Below are positions 33,672 through 42,122 of a stretch of 64,000 nt of DNA, one piece after another. Origin of the DNA: Allosaccharopolyspora coralli (GTDB taxonomy: Bacteria > Actinomycetota > Actinomycetes > Mycobacteriales > Pseudonocardiaceae); assembly GCF_009664835.1 (NCBI RefSeq), contig NZ_CP045929.1:2480001-2544000 (forward strand), in the 5' to 3' direction. The notes beneath the pieces are model-generated. The model had not been told where the DNA came from and did not search any database. It saw only the letters and a list, made by a program, of their open reading frames with translations. A program made the translations under genes and the position numbers. Every line of letters begins with the position of its first letter. The stretch's first letter is position 1.

Positions 33672-35372
33672 TCACGCGTTCGGCACCGCTTCCGGCTCGA
33701 TCATCGCGTCGATGCTCGCGCCTCGCGGCGTGTTCGCCTCACGCTCGATCATCACCTCGACGAGCACCGGACGGCTGGTGGCCACGGCTTCCTTACGTGC
33801 CCACTCGATCGTCTCCGTGAGATCCGCGGGATCGAAGACCCGGCGCCCGGAACCTCCGAACGCCTCGGCGACCTTCACGTTGTCCGTGCCGTACTCGTCG
33901 TGGTGGATGTCCACCTCGGTGTTCATCGAGTACTCCAGCTCCGCCTGGCGGATGAGGCCCAGGTATTCGTTGTTGAGCATGATGATCACGAACGGAACGT
34001 CGTACTGTGCCGCGACGGCCAGTTCCTCGACGAGGAACTGGAAACCGTAGTCGCCGACCACCGCGACGACTTCCGCGTCCGGTTCGGCGGACTTCACGCC
34101 GATCGCGGCCGGGATCTCCCAGCCGAGCGGGCCCGCCTGGCCGCAGACCTGGTAGTGCCGGGGGCGGTGCGTGGTCTGGAACTGACCCGACCAGATCTGG
34201 TACAGCCCGATCGCCGTGACGAAGTACGTTTCCGGACCGAACACGGCGTTGATGTCCCGGAACACACGCGGCGCCTTGATCGGGACCGAGTCGTAGTCGT
34301 CCGGCCGCGTCAGCGTCGTCTTCAGCTCACCCACCTCGCGGACCCACGTGCCGTAGTCGGTGTCGGCCGCACGGCGCCGTGCCGCGTCGAGGAGTGCGTC
34401 GAGGAACAACCGAGTGTCCGAGACGATCCCGAGGTCCGGCCCGAAGACCTTACCGAGCTGCGTCGGTTCGATGTCGACGTGGATGAACCGCCGCTGCCCC
34501 CGGTAGACGTCGAGTGCCCCGGTGTGCCGGTCGCCGAATCGCGATCCCAGCGCCAGCACCAGATCCGACCGCAGGAACGACTCGTTGCCGTAACGCTGAC
34601 TGGTCTGGATCCCGGTCATGCCTGCGAACAGCTCGTGATCCTCAGGGAAGGTCCCCTTGCCCATCAACGTCACCTGCACCGGGATGCCGAGCAGTTCGGC
34701 CAGTTCGCGCACCTGCTCGTGCGCCTCGCCGGTGATCACGCCGCCACCGGCGAGAATCAACGGCCGCTCGGCCTCCAGCAGCATGTCGAGTGCCTTCTCG
34801 ACGCGCGGCAGGTGCGGCTCGACCGCCTTGACCGGCAGTGGTGCGTCGATGGCCGGGTCCCACTCGATCTCCTGCTTCTGCACGTCCAGCGGGAGGTCGA
34901 TGAGCACCGGCCCCGGCCGTCCCGACTTCGCGATGCGGAACGCCTCGCGGAAGATCCACGGTGCCTGCGCCGCCTCTTTGACCTGCACCGACCACTTCGT
35001 GACCGGTTTGGCGATCTCCACGATGTCGACCGCCTGGAAGGCCTCCTGGTGCAGCTTGCTCGACACCGCCTGGCCGGTGATGCACACCATCGGAATGGAG
35101 TCTGCGTGCGCGGTGTAGAGGCCGGTGATCATGTTCGTGCCCGCGGGGCCGGAGGTGCCGATGGCGACGCCGACCTTGCCGTTGGTCCGCGCCCACCCGT
35201 CGGCCATGTGCGTGGCGCCTTCCTCGTGCCGCACGATGAGGTGACGGATGTCGCGGTGTTCCATCGCGGCGTACAGCGGCAGGATCGCGGCGCCGGGGCA
35301 GCCGAACGACACGTCGACGCCCTCGGACTCCAGCACGTCGACGACGGCCTGCATAGCGGGAACTGTGGGCAT
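33672..35372 (-). CDS. gcl: Glyoxylate carboligase-like ThDP enzyme with a canonical Glu
   Basis: A 566-residue thiamine diphosphate enzyme expected to join two glyoxylates into tartronate semialdehyde with loss of CO2. FQAVDIVEIAKPVTK, VCGQAGPLGWEIPAA and the ThDP motif GDYGFQFLVEELAVAAQ...NN follow Gcl closely, and the gene lies in a full glyoxylate operon. Known Gcl enzymes have valine where other ThDP enzymes have the activating glutamate. Here the segment reads RHEEGATHMADG with E50 at that place. It is also about 25 residues shorter than E. coli Gcl. It may therefore be a distinct clade or have a different 2-oxoacid partner. The ATG follows AAAGGTG. Confidence 0.82.
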   Translation of the reverse strand: MPTVPAMQAVVDVLESEGVDVSFGCPGAAILPLYAAMEHRDIRHLIVRHEEGATHMADGWARTNGKVGVAIGTSGPAGTNMITGLYTAHADSIPMVCITGQAVSSKLHQEAFQAVDIVEIAKPVTKWSVQVKEAAQAPWIFREAFRIAKSGRPGPVLIDLPLDVQKQEIEWDPAIDAPLPVKAVEPHLPRVEKALDMLLEAERPLILAGGGVITGEAHEQVRELAELLGIPVQVTLMGKGTFPEDHELFAGMTGIQTSQRYGNESFLRSDLVLALGSRFGDRHTGALDVYRGQRRFIHVDIEPTQLGKVFGPDLGIVSDTRLFLDALLDAARRRAADTDYGTWVREVGELKTTLTRPDDYDSVPIKAPRVFRDINAVFGPETYFVTAIGLYQIWSGQFQTTHRPRHYQVCGQAGPLGWEIPAAIGVKSAEPDAEVVAVVGDYGFQFLVEELAVAAQYDVPFVIIMLNNEYLGLIRQAELEYSMNTEVDIHHDEYGTDNVKVAEAFGGSGRRVFDPADLTETIEWARKEAVATSRPVLVEVMIEREANTPRGASIDAMIEPEAVPNA

Positions 35373-35442
35373 GGGTACACACCTTTCGGATGCGGGAGGC
35401 GGGCAACGACTCGAGTGAGCGGTTCTTGCGGAACGAGTTGTC

Positions 35443-35457
35443 GTCGTGTCGTGTCAG
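35443..35457 (+). repeat. 15-bp motif GTCGTGTCGTGTCAG, copy 2
   Basis: This is identical to 30460-30474. It lies in the 269-bp gap between glxR and gcl, which otherwise shows nothing but GAGTTCTCAGCCGCT at 35481-35495, a near complement of the flank of copy 1. The gap is unusually long for the middle of an operon and may contain a separate promoter. Confidence 0.5.
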
Positions 35458-35641
35458 TGGCGGAGCCGCACCTTCTGAAAGAGTTCTCAGCCGCTGTGCC
35501 TCGCCGAAGGAAGTTGTGACGGCCTCGCGCGGACTCCCCCGCGTCCCAGCGGTCGGACGCGTCCGCGCGAGGCCTCCGCCACGCTGCGCCCGGCGACCCG
35601 GAGGTGGGCGGATCGTCGGCACGCGCTCAGCGACGCGGCGC

Positions 35642-36520
35642 TCAGTCGCGGCCGCTGAGCTGCGCCAGCTGGCGGAAGAGTCCCGAGTGGTCCAGGCTGC
35701 CGTCACCCTGTGCCTTGGCTGCGGCGACGACCTGGGTGACCAGTGCGCCGATCGGCAGCGCCAGCCCGGCCTGTCGGGCGGAGACCTCGAGGTTGCCGAG
35801 GTCCTTGTCGTGCAGCTCGATGCGGAAGCCGGGGTTGAACTCGCGGGACCGCATCTTCTCGGCCTTGGCGTCCAACACGGCGCTGCCTGCCAGACCGCCA
35901 CCGAGCGCGCGCATTCCGGCCTCGGTGTCCACGCCGTGGGCTTCGAGGTACAGCAGCGCTTCGGCCAGCAGACCGATGTTGCCCGCGACGATCAGCTGAT
36001 TGGCGATCTTGACGGTCTGACCCGAGCCTGCCGGACCGACGTGGACGATGGTGCTGCCGACCGTTTCGAGGAACTCGCGGCCGGCCTCGAACGTCTCGGG
36101 CTCACCGCCGACCATGAGCGAGAGCGTGCCGTCGATCGCCTTGGGCTCCCCGCCACTGACCGGCGCGTCGAGGGTGCGCACCCCCTTGCTCGCCGCAGCA
36201 TCGGCGACGGCGCGGGAGGTGTCCGGGCGGATGCTGCTGCAATCGATGTAGAGCGCGCCCTGCCTGGCGTGGGCGAGGATGCCCTCGTCGCCGAGTGCGG
36301 CCGCCTCGACGTCGGGCGAATCCGGCAGCATCGTGATGACGACGTCGGCGTCCTTGACGGCCTCCGCGATGCTGTCGGCTCCCCTGCCGCCCTGCTCCAC
36401 GAGCCAGTCGATCTTCGGCCGGGACAGGTTGGTACCGACGACGAAGTATCCCGCCTTCACCAGGTTCGCGGCCATCGGGCCGCCCATGATGCCCAGTCCG
36501 ACGAATCCGATCGTGGTCAT
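35642..36520 (-). CDS. glxR: 2-hydroxy-3-oxopropionate (tartronate semialdehyde) reductase
   Basis: A 292-residue beta-hydroxyacid dehydrogenase. The N-terminal NAD(P) loop is GFVGLGIMGGPMAANL, the substrate loop DAPVSGGEPKAIDGTLSLMVGG lies near 120 and the catalytic lysine is in GSGQTVKIANQ near 170. It reduces tartronate semialdehyde from Gcl to D-glycerate. The ATG of MTTIGFVG is the natural start; the long upstream ORF extension is rejected because it would add an Arg-rich leader. Confidence 0.94.
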   Translation of the reverse strand: MTTIGFVGLGIMGGPMAANLVKAGYFVVGTNLSRPKIDWLVEQGGRGADSIAEAVKDADVVITMLPDSPDVEAAALGDEGILAHARQGALYIDCSSIRPDTSRAVADAAASKGVRTLDAPVSGGEPKAIDGTLSLMVGGEPETFEAGREFLETVGSTIVHVGPAGSGQTVKIANQLIVAGNIGLLAEALLYLEAHGVDTEAGMRALGGGLAGSAVLDAKAEKMRSREFNPGFRIELHDKDLGNLEVSARQAGLALPIGALVTQVVAAAKAQGDGSLDHSGLFRQLAQLSGRD

Positions 36521-36757
36521 GTCGCGTCCTCCAGTCTCGTCTTGCGTTTCTCGTAGGGATTGAGGGCTGCGGTCAGCCACATCGCGGCGACGGTGTCCCG
36601 CCGGCAATCTGCGGGCTGTCACCTCGTGGCCGCCGAGGACAGCGTCGACTTGACGGCCGCGATCCAACCTCGATGCCCCCGCAGCCGGCCGCGAGGCGAG
36701 GTTCGGCCACCGACCCCGCCCACGCAGGGCAACCAGCACACCCTCTGGACGTCGTGC

Positions 36758-37564
36758 TCAGCCGATCTTCTCGATCCAGCCGAAGCTGTCGGCGCTGGCG
36801 CCGCTGGGCTTGTACTCCAGGCCGATGTGGCCGCGGTAGCCGGCGGCGGTGAGTGCGCTGAAGTAGTGGACGAAGTCGAGGTTGCCGGTGCCGGGCTCGT
36901 TGCGTCCGGGAGCGTCGGCGATCTGTACGTGCCCGATGGAGCGCGCATAGCGGTCGAGGGCGGCGTCGGGGTCGTCGCCGTTGGCGACCAGGTGGTAGAG
37001 GTCGAACAGCAGCCGCAGGTTGTCCACGTCGGACTCTCGATGTGTGCGGTCGATGACGCCCATCGCGTCCTCGGCGGTCTGCAGCGGGTAGGCAGCCACA
37101 CCACTGACCGGCTCCACGAGCACGGTGCCACCGATCCGGCTGCTCGCCTTCGCGGCACGGGCCAGGTTCTGCACGGCGACCTCGTCCTGCGCGGACGGAT
37201 CCTGCCCGTCGAGCCGGTTGCCGTAGAGCGCGTTGAACGCCCGGCAGCCCAGCCGTTCACCCAGGCCGACGGCGATCTGGACGCTGTCGGTGAACTCCGA
37301 CTCCCGGTCAGGGTGGGAGAGCACGCCGCGGTCGCCGGACGGCATGTCGCCGGCGAAGAAGTTCAGGCCGACGAGCTCGACACCGGCCTGCTCGATCGCC
37401 TCGGCGAACGCGTCCACCTCGCGATCGGCCGGTGCGGCCGAGGCGAACGGCCACCAGAACTCCACGGCGTCGAATCCCGCGGCTTTCGCGGCCGCGGGCC
37501 GCTCGAGCAGGTCGAGCTCCGTGTACAGGATCGACAGGTTGACGTCGTAGCGGTCGCGTCCCAC
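36758..37564 (-). CDS. hyi: Hydroxypyruvate isomerase
   Basis: A 268-residue TIM-barrel isomerase of the Hyi/AP-endonuclease-2 family that interconverts hydroxypyruvate and tartronate semialdehyde. It has YDVNLSILYTEL at the start, GFDAVEFWWPF near 38, VGLNFFAGDMPSGDRG near 72, LVEPVSG near 147 and the C-terminal HIGLEYKP. The GTG (VGRDRYDV) behind GCGAGG is the likely start; the operator lies 73 bp further upstream. It is the first gene of the glyoxylate operon. Confidence 0.92.
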   Translation of the reverse strand: MGRDRYDVNLSILYTELDLLERPAAAKAAGFDAVEFWWPFASAAPADREVDAFAEAIEQAGVELVGLNFFAGDMPSGDRGVLSHPDRESEFTDSVQIAVGLGERLGCRAFNALYGNRLDGQDPSAQDEVAVQNLARAAKASSRIGGTVLVEPVSGVAAYPLQTAEDAMGVIDRTHRESDVDNLRLLFDLYHLVANGDDPDAALDRYARSIGHVQIADAPGRNEPGTGNLDFVHYFSALTAAGYRGHIGLEYKPSGASADSFGWIEKIG

Positions 37565-37637
37565 AGGAACCTCGCAGTTTCGCGATACGGAATCATTATT
37601 TCGTACAGCGATACCATAGCGAGGACGGGGCAGAGCG

Positions 37638-37652
37638 TCAACATTTTGTTGA
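37638..37652. promoter_or_regulatory. Operator TCAACA-N3-TGTTGA between hyi and a divergent gene pair
   Basis: The palindrome TCAACATTTTGTTGA stands 73 bp from the hyi start and about 100 bp from the plus-strand gene at 37754, so it may control both directions. The surrounding stretch (37580-37650) is relatively AT-rich, as expected for overlapping promoters. Confidence 0.8.
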
Positions 37653-37753
37653 ACACGTGCGCCGTCGGTCGTGGCGCCGCTGACTAGAGTGGGTCGGCAC
37701 CGGGGCCCGCCCCGCCTGCCGCATCGGGCGATACTGTGCCGTCGGAGGACGCG

Positions 37754-38014
37754 ATGATCCTGAGAGCCGAATTCACCACCGAGCCGTTCGAAACCGAGGG
37801 CGAACCACCGAGCCACGCGCTCGCCGCACGCGACTGCCTCGAGAAAACCGGCCTGCGCGCGGACTTCGGCCCGCTCGGCACGTCCACGACCGGCGAGCAG
37901 GCGACCGTGGTCTCCGCGCTGTCCTCGGTCATCGACACCGCGCTAGCCCACGGCGCGCACCAGATCACGCTCCAGGTCACGGTCGAGGGCGCGACCGCCG
38001 GCGACGAAGCCTGA
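37754..38014 (+). CDS. Small thiamine-binding-like protein (MTH1187/YqgV type)
   Basis: An 86-residue protein resembling the ferredoxin-like MTH1187 family, with an N-terminal strand ILRAEFTTEPF, the PLGTSTTGE turn in the middle and a final strand ITLQVTVEG. Some members bind thiamine. In this neighbourhood, next to a ThDP-dependent carboligase operon, a link to thiamine supply is tempting but unproven. The ATG is preceded by GGAGGA. The next gene starts 7 bp after its stop. Confidence 0.6.
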   Translation: MILRAEFTTEPFETEGEPPSHALAARDCLEKTGLRADFGPLGTSTTGEQATVVSALSSVIDTALAHGAHQITLQVTVEGATAGDEA

Positions 38015-38021
38015 GGATCCT

Positions 38022-38390
38022 GTGCACCCGCTCGCCTCCGCCATCGCACCGCTGCTCGACACGATCGGTGCCACCGCACATCCCGCCGAGAACAGCGAAC
38101 CGGGCGACATAGTGCTGCACTGGGACGGTGCGCCCGCTGTAGCCGTCCGGCTGCCGGGAGCGGAACTCACGAGCGCACTCGACCGCCTGATTCACCAGGT
38201 CGAGGCGGAACTCGGCGCGCCGCTGCCCGAGCTCGGCCGTCCGGACAAGCAACGCGCCGTCCGGCTGCTGGAGGAGCGCGGAGCGTTCACCCTGCGCAAG
38301 TCGGTCGAGTCGGTGGCTCAGGCCCTCGGCGTCAGCCGGTTCACGGTCTACAACTACCTGAATCGCGAGAACACCCGCTCGCAGGACTGA
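38022..38390 (+). CDS. Helix-turn-helix protein, YheO/DauR-type C-terminal HTH
   Basis: A 122-residue protein. The C-terminal 45 residues (KQRAVRLLEERGAFTLRKSVESVAQ then LGVSRFTVYNYLNR) are an HTH_22-type DNA-binding domain. The N-terminal part is too short for the PAS_6 domain of full YheO/DauR proteins and may be a small sensor. The GTG start follows GAGGA. It is 7 bp behind the thiamine-binding-like gene and 70 bp upstream of the purine operator at 38464, so it is a candidate local regulator of the urate operon. Confidence 0.7.
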   Translation: MHPLASAIAPLLDTIGATAHPAENSEPGDIVLHWDGAPAVAVRLPGAELTSALDRLIHQVEAELGAPLPELGRPDKQRAVRLLEERGAFTLRKSVESVAQALGVSRFTVYNYLNRENTRSQD

Positions 38391-38463
38391 CGCCGACCTT
38401 CGATCCACTCCGGAATCGTTCACCCGGTCGTCGGGCCCGCGCCCACCCCGCTCCACACCAACT

Positions 38464-38478
38464 TCAACAAACTGTTGA
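38464..38478. promoter_or_regulatory. Operator TCAACA-N3-TGTTGA upstream of uraD
   Basis: The palindrome TCAACAAACTGTTGA lies about 135 bp upstream of the uraD start. It is the third member of the set in this island. It heads the plus-strand urate operon uraD-hiuH-uaz-permease-allE. Confidence 0.8.
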
Positions 38479-38612
38479 CATGGTCTGCGCGCGGTCGTAG
38501 CTTCATCTCCCATCACGGCATCCGCCGATGCCGCCCATTTCCGAAGCATGATCGGACTTTCCGGTGCACGCACCGGATCCGGCACCGACCGATCTCTCGT
38601 GGGGACCCCTTC

Positions 38613-39140
38613 ATGTCCACACCTCGCACCCGTGATCGCGGGCAGACGCCGCATCAGCTCAACGCGATGCCGCGCACAGACCTGCTCGCCCACTTGCTCG
38701 CCTGTCTCGACGTCCCGCGGTGGGCGGAGGCCGTCGCCGACAGCAGACCCTTCCCCGACCGGACAGCCGTCCACGACGCGGCCGAGCGAGCAGCCCGACC
38801 GCTGTCCGCCGAAGAGATACACCGCGCGCTCGCCGCACATCCGCGCATCGGAGAGCGAGTCGAGGGCAGCGGCACCTCGGCGTCGTTCTCCCGCGGCGAG
38901 CAGGGCGGTGTCGACGCCGGCGACGCCGACCTCACCCGCGCACTGCACGACGGCAACGCCGAATACGAACGCCGGTTCGGGCACGTCTATCTGGTGTGCG
39001 CGAGCGGTCGCAGCGGCACGGAACTCCTGGAGATCTTGCACGCCCGGCTGGACAACGACCACGACACCGAGCTAGCCGTGGTCGCCGACGAACTCCGCGC
39101 CATCGCAACGCTCAGGTTGGACAAGGTGATCGCAGCATGA
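38613..39140 (+). CDS. uraD: 2-oxo-4-hydroxy-4-carboxy-5-ureidoimidazoline (OHCU) decarboxylase
   Basis: A 175-residue enzyme converting OHCU to S-allantoin. The active-site histidine is in LAAHPRIGE, and the acid/base region and FGHVYLVCASGRS segment are conserved. The ATG of MSTPRTRD gives the usual length of about 170 residues; the N-terminal 14 residues are probably disordered. Its stop overlaps the next gene by four bases (ATGA at 39137-39140). Confidence 0.92.
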   Translation: MSTPRTRDRGQTPHQLNAMPRTDLLAHLLACLDVPRWAEAVADSRPFPDRTAVHDAAERAARPLSAEEIHRALAAHPRIGERVEGSGTSASFSRGEQGGVDAGDADLTRALHDGNAEYERRFGHVYLVCASGRSGTELLEILHARLDNDHDTELAVVADELRAIATLRLDKVIAA

Positions 39141-39475
39141 CCAGCGCAGTCACGACCCACGTCCTCGACGCAGCCAGAGGTGCCCCCGCCACCGACATCA
39201 CGGTCCACCTCGAAGCCGCCGACGGCGACAAGTGGGTGTCGATGGCCGAGGCGGCAACCGACAGCGACGGCCGGGTGCGCGAGCTCGGCCCACAGCAGGT
39301 CGATCCCGGCACCTACCGGCTCACCTTCGAGACCGGCGAGTACTTCCGCCGCAACGAGGTCGACACCTTCTACCCGCAGGTTCAGATCACGTTCGCCATC
39401 CGGGACGCCGCGCAGCACTACCACGTGCCGCTGCTGCTGAGCCCGTTCGCCTACTCCACCTACCGAGGGAGCTGA
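39137..39475 (+). CDS. hiuH: 5-hydroxyisourate hydrolase (transthyretin-like)
   Basis: A 112-residue transthyretin-related enzyme hydrolysing 5-hydroxyisourate to OHCU. The family signatures are the N-terminal THVLD with the catalytic His, YHVPLLLSPFAYSTY and the terminal YRGS. It acts directly after urate oxidase in the pathway, and the gene lies between uraD and urate oxidase. Confidence 0.95.
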   Translation: MTSAVTTHVLDAARGAPATDITVHLEAADGDKWVSMAEAATDSDGRVRELGPQQVDPGTYRLTFETGEYFRRNEVDTFYPQVQITFAIRDAAQHYHVPLLLSPFAYSTYRGS

Positions 39476-39482
39476 TCACCGC

Positions 39483-40373
39483 ATGGGCATCGTCATGGGC
39501 CCGAACCAGTACGGCAAGGCCGAAGTGCGCATCGTCTCGGTCGCCAAGAACACCGAGCGGCACCGCATCAAGGACCTCAACGTCAGCACCTCGCTGCGCG
39601 GAGACTTCGAGCAGACGCACCTCACCGGCGACAACGCGAACGTTCTGCCGACCGACACGCAGAAGAACACCGTCTACGCCTTCGCCAAGCACGCACCGAT
39701 CGGCGAGATCGAGGACTTCGCGCTGCGGCTCGGCCACCACTTCGTCGACACCCAGGACCCGGTGCGGGGCGCACGGATTCTCATCGACGAATACGCGTGG
39801 GACCGCATTCCGGTCGGCGGCACCGGCCACGACCACTCCTTCCACCGGACCTCCGAGGAGAAACGGACGACGGCGGTGACCATCGACGACGGCAAGGCGC
39901 ACGTCGTCTCGGGGCTCACGGATCTCGTCGTCCTCAAGTCCACCGGATCCGAGTTCTGGGGCTACCCCAAGGACGAGTACACGACGCTGCAGGAGACCGA
40001 AGACCGGGTGCTGGCCACGGCCGTCACGGCGCGGTGGCGCTATCTGCGCGACGACCTCGACTTCGGCAAGACCTTCAGCGCGGTCCGCGAGACACTGCTG
40101 GAAGCCTTCGCGACCACGCACAGTTACGCCCTGCAGCAGACGCTCTACGAGATGGGCCGGAAGGTGCTGGAGGAACACGGTGACGTGGCCGAGGTCCGGC
40201 TGTCCCTGCCGAACAAGCACCACTTCACCGTGGACCTCTCGTACTGCGGTCTGGACAACGACAACGAGGTCTTCTTCGCCGCCGACCGCCCCTACGGACT
40301 GATCGAGGGCATGGTCACCCGCGACGACGTCGAGCAGGCGCCGAACGCCTGGTTCAGCCTGCCCGAGTTCTGA
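39483..40373 (+). CDS. uaz: Urate oxidase
   Basis: A 296-residue cofactor-free oxidase converting urate to 5-hydroxyisourate. The catalytic triad positions are visible: Lys in NQYGKAEVRIV, Thr in KNTVYAFAK and His in NKHHFTVDL. HDHSFHR and SYALQQTLYEMG are further family blocks. The start is 7 bp after hiuH, and MGPNQYG four codons later is an alternative. An 86-bp stretch and a new ribosome-binding site separate it from the permease. Confidence 0.95.
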   Translation: MGIVMGPNQYGKAEVRIVSVAKNTERHRIKDLNVSTSLRGDFEQTHLTGDNANVLPTDTQKNTVYAFAKHAPIGEIEDFALRLGHHFVDTQDPVRGARILIDEYAWDRIPVGGTGHDHSFHRTSEEKRTTAVTIDDGKAHVVSGLTDLVVLKSTGSEFWGYPKDEYTTLQETEDRVLATAVTARWRYLRDDLDFGKTFSAVRETLLEAFATTHSYALQQTLYEMGRKVLEEHGDVAEVRLSLPNKHHFTVDLSYCGLDNDNEVFFAADRPYGLIEGMVTRDDVEQAPNAWFSLPEF

Positions 40374-40539
40374 GTTTCCGGCCGCCGCCGTACGACGCGG
40401 TGGCGGCCGCCCTGCCTTCTCCCATCACTCTGCTCCGGCACTGTCTCCAGAGTGGACTGTGCCGTTGTCTTCGAGCGGCGATCGCGAGCTCCACCGATCG
40501 GCGCGAGCAGAGTTCACCCTGCGGCACCCAGGAGTACCG

Positions 40540-41976
40540 ATGGCCCTGTTCAGAAGACGCCAGCCCGAACGCTCCTCCGGCACCGAGGTCCATCCCGTCG
40601 ACGCGGTCCTTCCGCCCGGCAAGATGCTCGCCTTCGGGATCCAGCACGTCGCGGCGATGTACGCCGGCGTGGTGGCGCCACCCCTGATCATCGGGCAGGC
40701 GTTGGATCTCGACGCCGTCCAACTCACTCTTCTCATCGGCGCCAGCCTGTTCACCGCCGGGATCGCCACGGTCCTGCAGTCCGTCGGTGTCTGGCGCATC
40801 GGCGCCCGGCTCCCGTTCGTCAATGGTGTCACGTTCGGCTCCGTGGCCCCGATCCTGGCCATTGTCGCGCAGAGCAATGAGGAGAACCCACTCTCGGCGG
40901 TCTACGGGGCGGTGCTCGTAGCGGGTGTGCTCGCCTTCTTCGCGGCACCCTACTTCTCCCGCATGATCAGATTCTTCCCTCCTGTGGTCAACGGCACGGT
41001 CATCACGTTGATCGGTCTGTCCTTGATGCCCGTAGGCATCCAGTGGATCACCGGGCAGGACGAGTCCGCAGCGGACTACGCCTCACCGCAGCGGATCGCG
41101 CTCGGTGCGACCACCCTCGTGTTGGTCTTGCTGTGCAACCGATTCCTCAAGGGATTCTGGAACCGCATCGCACTGCTCATCGGTCTCGTGGTCGGCACCC
41201 TCATCGCCTGGCCGCTCGGTGCGATCGACACCTCGACGTTCGAGCAGGCGCCACTGTTCAACCTGCCCACACCGTTCGACCTCGGCTCCCCGTCGTTCAG
41301 CTTCACGGCGACGCTCTCGCTGTGCGTGGTGATGCTGGTGGCCATGATGGAGAGCACCGCGGACATGTTGGCGCTCGGTGAGATCGTCGACCGTCCCGCC
41401 GACGAGTCCACCATCGCCGCCGGTCTGCGCGCCGACGGCGCTGGCAGTGCGCTCAGTGCCGTGTTCGGCGGTTTCACCTGCAGTGCCTTCGCGCAGAACA
41501 TCGGACTGGTCGCGCTGACCCGGGTCCGGAGCCGCTACGTCGTGGCCACTGGTGGGGTCGTCCTCATCGCACTGGGGCTGTTCCCGGTGATCGGCGCGGT
41601 CGTGTCGCTGGTGCCGGAACCGGTGCTGGGCGGCGCGGCTCTGGTGCTGTTCAGTTCGGTGACCACCAGCGGAATGCGCACGCTCGGCAAGACCGACATC
41701 GGCGACCCGTTCACCTCGCTGATCGTGGCAGGCTCGCTGAGCGTCGGCATGATCCCGGTGGTCTCCCCCGACTTCTACGAGCACTTCCCCGCCGCCATGC
41801 GCACCGTGCTCGATTCCGGGATCAGCACCGGCTGTCTGGCGGCCATCGCACTGAACCTGCTGTTCGGTTCGACCCGGCGGGACAAGGGCGACGTTCCCTC
41901 CCAACGCGACCCGGACGACGATGCCGCCCACAACACCCAGGACGATGCTCCGAGCCGCCCGGCCGAACACACCTGA
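40540..41976 (+). CDS. NCS2 urate/xanthine permease (UacT/PbuX type)
   Basis: A 478-residue nucleobase:cation symporter with about 12-14 spans. It has GIQHVAAMYAGVVAPPLI (the QH motif of the NCS2 family), then FTCSAFAQNIGLVALTRVRSRYV, in which the NxG motif appears as NIG, placing it in the xanthine/urate branch rather than the AzgA branch of the permease at 27719. The ATG (MALFRRRQ) follows AGGAG. It lies directly after urate oxidase, so uptake of urate or xanthine is most likely. Confidence 0.9.
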   Translation: MALFRRRQPERSSGTEVHPVDAVLPPGKMLAFGIQHVAAMYAGVVAPPLIIGQALDLDAVQLTLLIGASLFTAGIATVLQSVGVWRIGARLPFVNGVTFGSVAPILAIVAQSNEENPLSAVYGAVLVAGVLAFFAAPYFSRMIRFFPPVVNGTVITLIGLSLMPVGIQWITGQDESAADYASPQRIALGATTLVLVLLCNRFLKGFWNRIALLIGLVVGTLIAWPLGAIDTSTFEQAPLFNLPTPFDLGSPSFSFTATLSLCVVMLVAMMESTADMLALGEIVDRPADESTIAAGLRADGAGSALSAVFGGFTCSAFAQNIGLVALTRVRSRYVVATGGVVLIALGLFPVIGAVVSLVPEPVLGGAALVLFSSVTTSGMRTLGKTDIGDPFTSLIVAGSLSVGMIPVVSPDFYEHFPAAMRTVLDSGISTGCLAAIALNLLFGSTRRDKGDVPSQRDPDDDAAHNTQDDAPSRPAEHT

Positions 41977-41988
41977 GGCTCCGGCGCG

Positions 41989-42034
41989 TGCCTCGGAACA
42001 CCGGCCCTGTGGAACACGGGCGGGTTCCGAGGCA
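41989..42034 (+). terminator. Hairpin after the urate permease
   Basis: Perfect 11-bp arms TGCCTCGGAAC (41989-41999) and GTTCCGAGGCA (42024-42034) enclose a GC-rich loop that can itself pair. It lies 12 bp after the permease stop and 88 bp before allE. There is no U-tract. It could partly terminate transcription or set the relative expression of allE. Confidence 0.55.
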
Positions 42035-42122
42035 TGCTCGGGACCGGCAGCGGTGCCGGACCGGTCCTCCCGGGGGCGGTCTCGCACGACGATCCGGACG
42101 GCACGTAAAACGGGAGTAGGAC

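Noticed and set aside
32720-35519. Long plus-strand frames of 366 and 827 residues opposite glxK and gcl
   Set aside because: Both are antisense shadows; the minus-strand genes have full motifs and ribosome-binding sites.
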